From contig CAZCUD010000008.1 of NCBI GenBank assembly GCA_964501785.1, positions 1-64,000 on the forward strand: a DNA stretch of 64,000 bases. The letters are read 5' to 3'. This DNA is from DATBSK01 sp964501785. GTDB lineage: Bacteria; Actinomycetota; Acidimicrobiia; IMCC26256; PALSA-555. The first letter of the stretch is position 1. Each line of letters begins with the position of its first letter. The notes beneath the pieces were generated by a model. That model saw only the letters and a program-made list of their open reading frames with translations, made no database searches and was not told where the DNA came from. The position numbers and the translations under genes were made by a program. Below, in pieces: positions 49,098 to 57,682 of the stretch.

Positions 49098-51059
49098 TCA
49101 GTCGGAGGCCGGCGGCACGAGACGCACCGCGGGCGGGTCGGGGTCGCCGCTGAGGCCTTCGGCGATCCGTCGGGTGATGGGCGCGGCCACGGAGCCGCCG
49201 TTGCCGCCCTGCTCGACGAACACGACGATCGCGTACTGCGGCTCGTCGGGCGTCGCGGGGTTCGGGTTCAAGATCGCTGCGAACACCGACGTGTCCTGCT
49301 TGCCGAAGACCTCACCGGTGCCGGTCTTGCCCGCGATCTCGATCCCCCCGTACCCGGAGAAGGCCCGACCACCGGTGCCGATCCCACCGGGGAGGCTGGC
49401 CGCCACGAGACCGGCGGTGATCTGCTCACGGATCGCCGGGTCGACCTTCGCGTCGCCGACCTTCTGGGGTGGCAGGTCGCGCAGCTCCGAGGAGCCGCCG
49501 GGCGAGAGCACCTTCGACGCGAGCCTCGGCGCGTAGCGCTCGCCGCCGTTCGCGAACGTGGCGTAGCCCATCGCGAGCTGGATCGGCGTCACGAGCAGGT
49601 CACCCTGGCCGATCGCGAGCGCGATGCTGTCGCCGGGAAGCCACTCGCGCGTGAACGGGTCGGGGTTGTCCTTGTTGATCTCGACCTTGAACTTCTCGTC
49701 GGGGATCCGCCCGGTCAGCTCGTTCGCGAGGCCGAGGCCCGACGCCTGCTCGAAGCCGAAGCGCTTCGCCACGCGCTGGATCGAGTAGGCCTTCGCCAGG
49801 TTGCCGGGCTTCTCGTCGCGCGCGCTGTAGCGCTGCCACATCCGCCAACCCTGGATGTAGAAGTAGACGTCGCTCGACACCGCGATGGCGGTCTGCAGCG
49901 ACACGGAGCCGTGCGCTTCCTCACCCGCGTTGTTGAACCGCTGCGGCGGGTTCCCGATCTCGATGTAACCGCGGTCCTGGATCACCTCTTCGGGGGTGAC
50001 GAACCCCTCTTCGAGCGCGGCGATCGCGGTGAACAGCTTCCAGGTGGACGCCGGTGCGTACTGGCCCTGGATCACGCGGTCGAGCAGCGGGTAGTTGTTC
50101 TTCGGCTTGGTCAGCTGCTTGAACTCCTCGGCCGGGATGCCGTCGGTGAACTTCGTGACGTCGAAGTCGGGCGCGGAGGCCATCGCGACGACCGAGCCGT
50201 CGCGGGCGTCGATCACGACCGCGGCGCCGCCGGTCGCCTTGAACGTCTCGAACCTCGACTTCTCGCCAGGGTTCTTGAGGCCGCCCGCGGCCTTCATCCC
50301 CTGCTCGAGCGACTCCTCGGTGACCCTCTGGATCTCGTAGTCGAGGGTCAGCTGGACGTCGTTGCCGGCCTGCGACTCCTTGTCGCTGAGGACGCGCACG
50401 AGACGTCCACGGCTGTCGACCTCGAGCTTGCGGACGCGCGGCGATCCGCGGAGCTGGGTCTCGAACATCTGCTCCACGCCCTCTTTGCCGATGACCTCCT
50501 CGGGCCCGTAGTCGGCCGCCTTGTGCAGCTTCTGCTCGTGCGCGTTGATCGCGCCGACGTAGCCGAGCACGTGCGGCGCGATCGGCCCGTTGGGGTAGAC
50601 GCGGATGCTGCGGCGCACCGACGCGACCTTCGGGAACAGCTCGGGCCGCTCCTTCAGGTACACGATGGTCTCGAGCGGCACGTCGTCGACGATCGGCACC
50701 GGCTGGTAGGGCGAGTAGCGGACGCTGTCGATGCGCGACTCGATGTACTCCTCGCTGACGCCGAGGACGGCGGCGAGGCGGGGCACCATGGCCTTGCGCT
50801 CGGGATCGGTGATGCCGCGACGGATCTGGACGCTGTTGACGAGCTTGTTCTCGACGAGCACGGCACCGTCACGGTCGATGATGCGCCCTCGCACCGCCGG
50901 CTCGGTGATGGTTCGGATGCGGTTGGCCCGGGTCTCCGCGGCGTACGACTCGGAGGTCCCGAGCTGGAGGAACCACAGGCGCGCGAAGAGCGCCGAGAAC
51001 AGCGCGAGCACGATGATGCCGATGACGCCGAGCCGGACTCGACTGCTGCTTTCGGTCAC
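49098..51059 (-). CDS. mrdA: Penicillin-binding protein 2 (transpeptidase)
   Basis: A 653-aa class B PBP. One N-terminal transmembrane helix (about 8-28) is followed by the dimerisation/pedestal domain ('ANRIRTITEPAVRGRIIDRD'). The transpeptidase domain has the three active-site motifs: STWK in 'QYAPASTWKLFTA' (about 350), SSD in 'AIAVSSDVYFYI', and KTG in 'IEIAGKTGTGEVFG'. It cross-links new peptidoglycan during elongation with RodA. GTG 51059. It follows the amidohydrolase gene by 116 nt. Confidence 0.95.
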   Translation of the reverse strand: MTESSSRVRLGVIGIIVLALFSALFARLWFLQLGTSESYAAETRANRIRTITEPAVRGRIIDRDGAVLVENKLVNSVQIRRGITDPERKAMVPRLAAVLGVSEEYIESRIDSVRYSPYQPVPIVDDVPLETIVYLKERPELFPKVASVRRSIRVYPNGPIAPHVLGYVGAINAHEQKLHKAADYGPEEVIGKEGVEQMFETQLRGSPRVRKLEVDSRGRLVRVLSDKESQAGNDVQLTLDYEIQRVTEESLEQGMKAAGGLKNPGEKSRFETFKATGGAAVVIDARDGSVVAMASAPDFDVTKFTDGIPAEEFKQLTKPKNNYPLLDRVIQGQYAPASTWKLFTAIAALEEGFVTPEEVIQDRGYIEIGNPPQRFNNAGEEAHGSVSLQTAIAVSSDVYFYIQGWRMWQRYSARDEKPGNLAKAYSIQRVAKRFGFEQASGLGLANELTGRIPDEKFKVEINKDNPDPFTREWLPGDSIALAIGQGDLLVTPIQLAMGYATFANGGERYAPRLASKVLSPGGSSELRDLPPQKVGDAKVDPAIREQITAGLVAASLPGGIGTGGRAFSGYGGIEIAGKTGTGEVFGKQDTSVFAAILNPNPATPDEPQYAIVVFVEQGGNGGSVAAPITRRIAEGLSGDPDPPAVRLVPPASD

Positions 51060-51175
51060 GAGCGCATCACCATGTGCTTGATCGTGGGCAGGCGGTTCGA
51101 GTTCGACGACCGGGTGCGCCGAAGCCCCGGTGGAGCACCGGGGACCGAGCGAGGGCCGGTCGCTCGGAGGCCAGG

Positions 51176-53077
51176 CTAACCGCTCGTGATCGCCACGCCC
51201 GGCCGGGTGTCCCTGCGGTTCCGGCCCTGCTCACGCACGACCTCGCCTCCGACCACCACGAACTCCACCCCGTCCGATTCGGTTCCCGGAGCCTCGATCG
51301 TCGACCGGTCGATCAGACGTTCGGGGTCGAAGACGGTGAGGTCGGCGTCGGCGCCGATCTGGACCCGGCCCTTCTTCCGCATCTGCGGCGCGCCCTGCTG
51401 GGTCAGGCGGGCGGGCAGGATCGTGGCCTTCGCCAGCGCGTCCATCAGAGGGAGGACGCCCTCCTCACGGGTGTATCGACCGATCGCGCGGGCGAAGCAG
51501 CCCGTGGAGCGCGGATGGTTCTTGTCGCCCTCCTCGAGGATCGCGTCGCTGCCGAGCATCACCCAGTCGGCGCGCAACGCCTCGCGGACGTCGGCCTCCG
51601 GGATCGCGAAGGCGGCGGTGAGCGCGTTCTCGGACTGGTACTTCGCGAACGTCGACTCCGTGAGCCGCTCCCCGGTCCCGACGACGGCGAGGTCGTCGTA
51701 GGAGATGTGGAACCGCTCCTGCCATCCGTCGTTGAACCGTGCCGACGCCAGGTACGTCGCCCAGTAGTCGTAGGGGTACATGCACGCCGACACCTCGATG
51801 CCGTCGCGGCGAGCACGCTCGAGCTGATCGAGCGACTCTCGCATCGTGTACGTGCCGCCGGTGCTGATGATGTGCTCGACGTGGACGCGGGCGCCCGTGT
51901 CGCGCGCGACCCGGAGCACCTCGTCCAGCGCCTCTCGGTTGGTGCCGGGTGCGACGTCGTCGGAGTACCGGGCGTGGAACGTCGCGGGCAGGTCGCGGTC
52001 GACCGCGACCTCGGTGATCGCCTTGATCTCGTCGTAGGAGACCCCGGGCGTGTACTCGGGCTCGAAGTCGACGGCGATGAAGCCGCCGTCGAGGTCTTCC
52101 TCGGCCATCGCGACCATCTGGTCGATCTGTTCCACCGTCGCCTCGTCGTCGATGCCCAGCCCGAGGAGCTCGCGGGCGAACGGGCTGCTGAACGCGCCGC
52201 CGTAGTGGGTGGGCGGCCGGCGGTCGGTCTGGCCCCAGATGTCGAAGAAGTCGGCGGCTCGCCCGCGGACGCCGTGGAGCGCCAGGTTCGTCGTCACGCC
52301 GTCGGCGACCTTGAACCAGATGCCGTACTCGTTGGGGTCGTAGCTCAGGATGTCGATGAACCCGGGCGCGACGACGAGACCCTTCGCGTCGACGACGGTC
52401 GCGCCCGTGAGGCCGCCGGCCGGCTCGATCGACGTGATGGCGCCGGCGTCGACGCCGACGTCCGCGATCCCGTCGAAGCCCGAGTCGGGGTCCATGACGC
52501 GTCCGCCACGCACGACGAGGTCGAAGGTGTGGCTCGCCGGGTCGGGCGCGGGCGACGCGCCCGCGAGGGCCTGGACGGTGGGACCCGACTCGCCGCTCCC
52601 ACCGAACGGGTCGAGCGCGACGACGACGAGCCCGGCGATCCCGAGTCCGCCCGCGACGAGGAACCCGCGACGCGACATCTGCCGGCCGTCCGACGGTCGG
52701 CCACGTCCCGGCTGGCCTCGCCCCCGCCCGCCCGGAGGTGGACCGCCGCGACCACGAGGCGGCCCACCACGACCGCCACGACCGCCGCCCGGCGGCATCC
52801 GACCACCCGGCGGCATCCGACCACCGGGCGGGACACGACCACCAGGTGGCATCCGACCACCCGGCGGGACGCGACGACCCGGCGGCATCCGACCAGGAGG
52901 AGGCGCGCCACGACCGGGCGGAGGAAGCGGGCGGCCGCGTCCGGGCGGCGCCCCGTAGCCCGGGGGCGGTCCTTGGCCAGGGGGACCCGGCGGTGGCGGA
53001 CCCGGGCGTCGCGGTCGCCGCGGATCGGGCTCACCCGGGCGCGGCGGACGTCCCGGTCGATTCGGCGGCGGCCCCAC
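51176..53077 (-). CDS. Membrane-anchored amidohydrolase (D-aminoacylase-like) with Pro/Gly-rich tail
   Basis: A 633-aa protein inserted between mreD and mrdA. Residues 1-133 are almost wholly Pro/Gly/Arg with imperfect 'MPPGGR'/'VPPGGR' repeats. A Tat-like segment 'MSRRGFLVAGGLGIAGLVVV' starts at 134, followed by an amidohydrolase resembling N-acyl-D-amino-acid deacylases ('LVVRGGRVMDPDSGFDGIAD', 'TFHARYSDDV', 'VHVEHI', 'DLTVFDPERLIDRSTI'). The metal-binding HxH expected after 'APGFID' is missing: the sequence reads 'APGFIDILSYDPNE'. GTG 53077 is supported by a TAGCCT box 6 nt upstream; ATG 52678 at the Tat motif is the alternative. Possible role in D-amino-acid or peptidoglycan turnover (inferred from place). 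Confidence 0.75.
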   Translation of the reverse strand: MGPPPNRPGRPPRPGEPDPRRPRRPGPPPPGPPGQGPPPGYGAPPGRGRPLPPPGRGAPPPGRMPPGRRVPPGGRMPPGGRVPPGGRMPPGGRMPPGGGRGGRGGPPRGRGGPPPGGRGRGQPGRGRPSDGRQMSRRGFLVAGGLGIAGLVVVALDPFGGSGESGPTVQALAGASPAPDPASHTFDLVVRGGRVMDPDSGFDGIADVGVDAGAITSIEPAGGLTGATVVDAKGLVVAPGFIDILSYDPNEYGIWFKVADGVTTNLALHGVRGRAADFFDIWGQTDRRPPTHYGGAFSSPFARELLGLGIDDEATVEQIDQMVAMAEEDLDGGFIAVDFEPEYTPGVSYDEIKAITEVAVDRDLPATFHARYSDDVAPGTNREALDEVLRVARDTGARVHVEHIISTGGTYTMRESLDQLERARRDGIEVSACMYPYDYWATYLASARFNDGWQERFHISYDDLAVVGTGERLTESTFAKYQSENALTAAFAIPEADVREALRADWVMLGSDAILEEGDKNHPRSTGCFARAIGRYTREEGVLPLMDALAKATILPARLTQQGAPQMRKKGRVQIGADADLTVFDPERLIDRSTIEAPGTESDGVEFVVVGGEVVREQGRNRRDTRPGVAITSG

Positions 53078-53083
53078 GTCATG

Positions 53084-53089
53084 AGGCTA
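53084..53089 (-). promoter_or_regulatory. -10 box of the amidohydrolase gene (leaderless type)
   Basis: TAGCCT on the minus strand, 6 nt before GTG 53077. It supports the long Pro/Gly-rich N-terminus and an internal promoter within the mre cluster. Confidence 0.42.
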
Positions 53090-53211
53090 CCGAGGCGCCC
53101 CCGCGATCCGGCTTCGGGCACCGATGCCATCCGGCACATCCCATCCCGTGCGTTGGCAGGCGAACCGAGAACAGGTGTCGCTTCGGCTGCCGACGCGGCC
53201 ACGGGTGCGGA

Positions 53212-53721
53212 TCAGCGGCGCCGGTGGTACCCGTAGTCGGGGTCGTGGTTCGCCCAGCGCACGAACGGGAACACGAGCGGCGCCACGAGCGAGTCGTAGA
53301 TGGCCGCGACGATCACGATGCGCACGCTCGTGAGCGACAGGTAGCCCGACTGACCGATGATCCCGCCCACGACCATGAAGATCACGCCGCCGACGAGGCC
53401 GCCGACCCCGCCCAGGATGAACGGCACGAGGCGCGACTCCCGTACGAGGCCCCCCTGGAACACGCCCACCCCGTAGCCGGTGCACGCGTTCGCCAGCGCC
53501 GAGAGGCCCAGCGGCGATGCGAGGAACAGGTCGACCACGAGACCGCTGATGAACCCGAACAGCGCGCCGGCCTGGGGACCTTCCTCGTAGGCCATCGCGA
53601 CGGTGGCGACGAGGCAGAGGTCGGGGATCGCACCGAAGACGCGCAGGTGCGGGAACACCGCGGTCTGGAGGACGACGAGCGTGATGATCAGGAGGCCGAG
53701 GCGGACGCGCCGTATCGCCAC
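53212..53721 (-). CDS. mreD: Rod shape-determining protein MreD
   Basis: A 169-aa membrane protein with about five hydrophobic segments ('VVLQTAVFPHLRVFGAIPDL', 'GALFGFISGLVVDLFLASPL', 'GGVGGLVGGVIFMVVGGIIG'). Order and topology identify MreD, part of the elongasome membrane complex. GTG 53721, with GGAG upstream. It lies 58 nt after mreC. The 134-nt gap to the next gene (53078-53211) contains only that gene's promoter. Confidence 0.9.
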   Translation of the reverse strand: MAIRRVRLGLLIITLVVLQTAVFPHLRVFGAIPDLCLVATVAMAYEEGPQAGALFGFISGLVVDLFLASPLGLSALANACTGYGVGVFQGGLVRESRLVPFILGGVGGLVGGVIFMVVGGIIGQSGYLSLTSVRIVIVAAIYDSLVAPLVFPFVRWANHDPDYGYHRRR

Positions 53722-53779
53722 GCGTCAGCTCCGCTCCGCCGGCCCAGCCTCGAGGCCCACCTGCTCGGCCGTCATCCGT

Positions 53780-54646
53780 TCATTCCTTCGGCTCCGGCCA
53801 GCGGAGCACCTTGACGTAGGTGATGTCGTCGAGGTCGGCGAGCGGTGACAGCACGACCGTCGGCTCCAGGTCACCGGTCGGCTTCTCGACGCTCTCGACC
53901 TTCGCGACCGGGATGTCGGGCGGGAAGGCCGCGTTCGCGTCGGCGGACGTGAAGACGAGCTCGCCCTTGGTGATGCACGTGTCGGGGGAGGCGTTGGACC
54001 GGCACTCCCCCAGCAGCTTCGAGAGGAAGTTGAGGTTCATCTCGCGCTCGCCGCTCTTCCCTTCGGCGAGTCCGCGTTCGTTGCTGTTCTCGAGCCGCAC
54101 GCCGACGCCCGCGCTCGGATCGTCGATGAGGGTGACCACCGCCTGCGAGCTCGTGGTGTCGGTGACCTTTCCGACGAGGCCGTTGCCCGCGACGACGGGC
54201 TGGCCCACGTTCACGCCCTGCGACGATCCCTTGTTGATCACGACGGTGCGCTCGAAGTTGCCGGGCGACCCGCTGACGACACGGGCTGCGACGCCGGTCG
54301 CGTCCTCGATCGTCGGCAGGTCGAGCAACTGCTCGAGCTCACCCACCTCCGAGCCGACCGCGCGCCGGCGCTGGATGCGGCCCCGCAGCTCGTCGACCTC
54401 GCGCTGGAGCGCTGCGTTCTCTTCCTTGAGCGACCCGTACCCGGTGATGCCCTCGGCCGCGTTGCGCACCGGGTCGAACGCGGAGTCGACCACCGACTGC
54501 ACGGGCTGGAGCGCCTCGCGCGCGACGCTGCGCACGCTGTCGATCACACCGTTGCCCTGGGAGTCGAGCGTGAGGAGCACGAGCGACAGCACCGCGACGA
54601 TCAGCAGCACGGGGCGTCGGCGCGCTTCTCGTCGATAGACGACCAT
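53780..54646 (-). CDS. mreC: Rod shape-determining protein MreC
   Basis: A 288-aa bitopic protein. A transmembrane helix (about 12-30) is followed by a coiled coil ('LKEENAALQREVDELRGRIQ', about 75-95) and the periplasmic beta-barrel domains ('VVINKGSSQGVNVGQPVVAG', 'SQAVVTLIDDPSAGVGVRL'). It scaffolds PBP2/RodA with MreB and MreD. ATG 54646; 76 nt after mreB. A small Cys-containing insertion ('GECRSNASPDTCITKGELV') could form a disulfide outside the membrane. Confidence 0.93.
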   Translation of the reverse strand: MVVYRREARRRPVLLIVAVLSLVLLTLDSQGNGVIDSVRSVAREALQPVQSVVDSAFDPVRNAAEGITGYGSLKEENAALQREVDELRGRIQRRRAVGSEVGELEQLLDLPTIEDATGVAARVVSGSPGNFERTVVINKGSSQGVNVGQPVVAGNGLVGKVTDTTSSQAVVTLIDDPSAGVGVRLENSNERGLAEGKSGEREMNLNFLSKLLGECRSNASPDTCITKGELVFTSADANAAFPPDIPVAKVESVEKPTGDLEPTVVLSPLADLDDITYVKVLRWPEPKE

Positions 54647-54722
54647 GAACGTCTCCGCTTGCCTCTCGGTCCGACCTCAAGCCTGACGCAGCCCGCGAGC
54701 GTCGCGGGCGCGGGAGGCGGCG

Positions 54723-55763
54723 TCAGTCGTCGGGACCGCTGATCAGCACCTGGCGGAGGACGTCGAACTGCTCGAGGCACTGCCCGGAGCCGAGCACCAC
54801 CGCGTAGAGCGCGTTCTTCGCCCGCCGCACCGGCATGCCCGTCTCGGCCTCGACCGCGACATCGAGCCCGAGCAGGAGCGAACCGCCGCCCGCGAGCATG
54901 ATGCCGCGCTCCATCACGTCGGCCGCGAGCTCTGGCGGCGTCTTGTCGAGCGTGACCTTGATCGCGTCGACGATCGACGCCACCGGCTCCTCGACCGCCT
55001 CGCGCAGCTCCTGGCTCGACGCGACGACCGTGCGCGGGAGGCCCGTGACGAGGTCGCGACCGCGGATCTCGGCGTGGAACTCCTCTTCGAGCGGGTACGC
55101 GCTCGCGATCTTCATCTTGACCTCTTCGGCGGTGCGCTCACCGAGGGCCAAGGAGTACTCGCGCTTCATGAACGACAGGATCGCCTCGTCGAACTCGTCG
55201 CCCGCGACGCGGCTCGACTCGCTCGCCACGATGCCGCCCATCGAGATCACCGCGACCTCGGTGGTGCCACCGCCGATGTCGACGATCATGTTGCCGGCGG
55301 GCTCGTGGATGGGCAGGCCCGCCCCGATCGCAGCGGCCATCGGCTCCTCGATGACCATGACCGGCTTGCGGGCGCCTGCGTACTCGGCCGCCTCCTGCAC
55401 CGCACGGCGCTCCACGCCGGTGATCCCCGACGGGATGCAGATGACCATGCGGGGCTTCGCCCAGCGCTGGCGCTGGTGGACCCGCTGGATGAAGTAGCGG
55501 AGCATCTTCTCGCAGATGTCGAAGTCGGCGATGACGCCGTCCTTGAGCGGACGGATCGCCTGGATGTGGCCCGGCGTGCGCCCGAGCATCCGCTTCGCCT
55601 CGGCGCCGACGGCGAGGATGTCGCCGGTGCGCGTGTTGATCGTCACGATCGACGGCTCGTTGAGCACGATGCCCTGACCGCGCACGTACACGACCGTGTT
55701 CGCGGTGCCGAGGTCGACGGCCATGTCGCGGCCGATGACGTTGGAGTACCAGGGCGCGGTCAT
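54723..55763 (-). CDS. mreB: Cell shape-determining actin homologue MreB
   Basis: A 346-aa actin-like protein. Phosphate 1 motif 'DMAVDLGTANTVVYVRGQGI' lies at the N-terminus, 'MIVDIGGGTTEVAVISMGGI' is phosphate 2, and 'ERGIMLAGGGSLLLGLDVAV' the adenosine motif. ATG 55763 (MTAPWYSNVIG) is chosen because the longer TTG start at 55802 lies within the predicted -10 box. First gene of mreB-mreC-mreD-amidohydrolase-mrdA-rodA, directing lateral wall synthesis; presence implies a rod-shaped or elongating cell. Confidence 0.95.
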   Translation of the reverse strand: MTAPWYSNVIGRDMAVDLGTANTVVYVRGQGIVLNEPSIVTINTRTGDILAVGAEAKRMLGRTPGHIQAIRPLKDGVIADFDICEKMLRYFIQRVHQRQRWAKPRMVICIPSGITGVERRAVQEAAEYAGARKPVMVIEEPMAAAIGAGLPIHEPAGNMIVDIGGGTTEVAVISMGGIVASESSRVAGDEFDEAILSFMKREYSLALGERTAEEVKMKIASAYPLEEEFHAEIRGRDLVTGLPRTVVASSQELREAVEEPVASIVDAIKVTLDKTPPELAADVMERGIMLAGGGSLLLGLDVAVEAETGMPVRRAKNALYAVVLGSGQCLEQFDVLRQVLISGPDD

Positions 55764-55801
55764 CGGAGGCCGCTGAGGGGGGCGAGGAGCATGAGCGGGC
55801 A

Positions 55802-55830
55802 AGGCTATGGCCTCCGGTCAGGCCATACAA
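55802..55830 (-). promoter_or_regulatory. mreB promoter with embedded palindromic operator
   Basis: Minus strand: -35 TTGTAT (plus 55825-55830), 17-nt spacer, -10 TAGCCT (plus 55802-55807). A perfect inverted repeat TATGGCCT-N6-AGGCCATA (55806-55827) fills the spacer and overlaps both hexamers. A dimeric regulator bound there would block or reshape the promoter. The mRNA leader to ATG 55763 would be about 30 nt. Confidence 0.6.
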
Positions 55831-55900
55831 CCTGTGGCTCGGCTCCACCCATGACGCCGATTCTCGCGGTCCCCTGCGCCGCGCGCGCGGCAATCCGGGG

Positions 55901-56320
55901 TCAGCGACCCGGGAAGAACAGGCCGATCTCGCGCTCGGCGGACTCGGGACCGTCGGAGCCGTGGACGAGGTTCTCACCGGTCTCGAGGGCGAGGTCGCCC
56001 CGGATCGTGCCCGGCGCAGCCTCCCGCGGGTTCGTCGCCCCCATCAGGGTGCGCACGACCTTCCAGGTGCCGGGGCCGCCCTCGACGACCATCGCGACCA
56101 GCGGCGACCGGGTGATGAAGGTCACCAGCTCGCCGAAGAAGGGCTTGCCCTGGTGCTCCTCGTAGTGGCGCCCGGCGAGCTCCTCGTCGATCTGGCGGAG
56201 CTCCATGGCGGCGATGGTCAGCCCCTTGCGCTCGAGCCGCCCGACGATCTCGCCGACGAGCCCACGCTCGACGGCGTCGGGCTTGCAGAGGACCAGGGTG
56301 CGGGGGAAGTCGTCGCTCAT
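55901..56320 (-). CDS. ndk: Nucleoside diphosphate kinase
   Basis: A 139-aa kinase balancing nucleoside triphosphates. 'TLVLCKPDAVERGLVGEIVG' is the start motif, and the phosphohistidine lies in 'ENLVHGSDGPESAEREIGLF' (His about 118). ATG 56320, 12 nt after folC. The gap to mreB (55764-55900) contains the mreB promoter. Confidence 0.97.
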   Translation of the reverse strand: MSDDFPRTLVLCKPDAVERGLVGEIVGRLERKGLTIAAMELRQIDEELAGRHYEEHQGKPFFGELVTFITRSPLVAMVVEGGPGTWKVVRTLMGATNPREAAPGTIRGDLALETGENLVHGSDGPESAEREIGLFFPGR

Positions 56321-56332
56321 CGGCGGCGCACG

Positions 56333-57682
56333 TTAGTCAACGCCCGGGCCCGGGTCCGCAGCCCGAGCCGGATGGAGCACCGAGCGCGCGGCTCCGACCA
56401 CGTAGAGCGAGCCCGTGACGACGACCTGCTCGTCCGGCCCGGCCCCGGCCACTGCCCGGGCGACGGCCTCGGGGACCGAGTCGAGGACCTCGATGCGATC
56501 GGGATCGACTCCCAGATCGACGGCGGCCTCCGCGACCGCGCCCGGATCGAGCGCCCGAGGGCTCGGCGGCGGCGCACAGATCAGCCGGGAGGCCTCGGTG
56601 GCGCCGAGCGCGGCGAGCATCTCGGCCGGGTCCTTCTCGCGCAGGAAGCCGACGACGAGGGTGCGCGGCGTCGCCGGGAACTCCTCGGCCAGCGCCTCTC
56701 GGAGCGCGTGCGCGCCGGCGACGTTGTGCGCGCCGTCGAGCAGCACCAGCGGCTGGTGGCCCACGACCTCGAGTCGGCCGGGTGAGCGCGCCCGGCCGAA
56801 CACGGCCGCGACGAGCCCCGGATCGAGGCCGCGCCCGAGGTACGCCTCGGCCGCGACGAGCGCCACGGCCGCGTTGTCGGCCTGGTGCGCACCGTGCAGC
56901 GACAGCAGGACGTCCGACGTGCGGCCCCACGGGGTGAAGAGGCTCAGCACTCGACCGCCGTGAGCGAGGCGGTTGTCGGTCACGCCGAAGTCGCGGTCGC
57001 GCAAGAGGGTCTCGGTCGGGTGGCGTGCCTCGAACAGCGGGACGAGCTCCGCATCGGTCTCGCCGAGCACGAGCACCGAGTCGGACTCGACGATCCCGGC
57101 TTTCTCGGTCGCGATGTCTTCACGCGTCGGTCCGATGTACTCGACGTGATCGACGCTGATGTTGGTGACGACCGCGACGCGTGCGTCGACGACGTTCGTG
57201 GCGTCCCACGTGCCACCCAGCCCCACCTCGATCACTGCGACGTCGACCGCGACGTCGGCGAAGTGCCGCAACGCCACGGCGGTGAGGATCTCGAAGTAGC
57301 TCGGCGGCTCGTCGAGGTGCGGCTCGAGCTCCGCGACGAGGAGCAGCAGCGCGTCGAGGGCCTCCTCGTCGATCTCGGCGCCGTTCCACCCGATGCGCTC
57401 GTGCACCCGCTCGAGGTGCGGCGAGGTGTAGGTGCCGACAGAGAGGCCCTGCTCGACCAGCAGCTCCGTCGTCAGGCGGGCGACCGACGTCTTGCCGTTG
57501 GTGCCGGTGACGTGGATGACCGGCAGGTCGAGCTGGGGCGAGCCGAGCAGTGCGGTGAGCGCCTCGATCCGAGTCAGCGTCGGATGAGCCACCCGACGCG
57601 TCTCCCCCACGGGCGTGTTGAGCGCCTCGAGGTTGACGTGGTCGTCGAGCCAGGCGAGCCCGTCGCCGGGTCGCAGGCTCAC
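56333..57682 (-). CDS. folC: Folylpolyglutamate/dihydrofolate synthase
   Basis: A 449-aa Mur-ligase-fold enzyme adding glutamate to folates and possibly to dihydropteroate. ATP loop 'IHVTGTNGKTSVARLTTELL', 'SPHLERVHERIGWNG', 'VGLGGTWDATNVVD' and 'VLLDGAHNVAGAHALREAL' are visible. GTG 57682 overlaps the valS stop by 4 nt; valS-folC-ndk is a typical actinobacterial order. Confidence 0.93.
   Translation of the reverse strand: MSLRPGDGLAWLDDHVNLEALNTPVGETRRVAHPTLTRIEALTALLGSPQLDLPVIHVTGTNGKTSVARLTTELLVEQGLSVGTYTSPHLERVHERIGWNGAEIDEEALDALLLLVAELEPHLDEPPSYFEILTAVALRHFADVAVDVAVIEVGLGGTWDATNVVDARVAVVTNISVDHVEYIGPTREDIATEKAGIVESDSVLVLGETDAELVPLFEARHPTETLLRDRDFGVTDNRLAHGGRVLSLFTPWGRTSDVLLSLHGAHQADNAAVALVAAEAYLGRGLDPGLVAAVFGRARSPGRLEVVGHQPLVLLDGAHNVAGAHALREALAEEFPATPRTLVVGFLREKDPAEMLAALGATEASRLICAPPPSPRALDPGAVAEAAVDLGVDPDRIEVLDSVPEAVARAVAGAGPDEQVVVTGSLYVVGAARSVLHPARAADPGPGVD

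Noticed and set aside
55764..55802. Longer mreB start at TTG 55802
   Set aside because: It falls in the predicted -10 box; the added residues are Pro/His-rich and not family-like.
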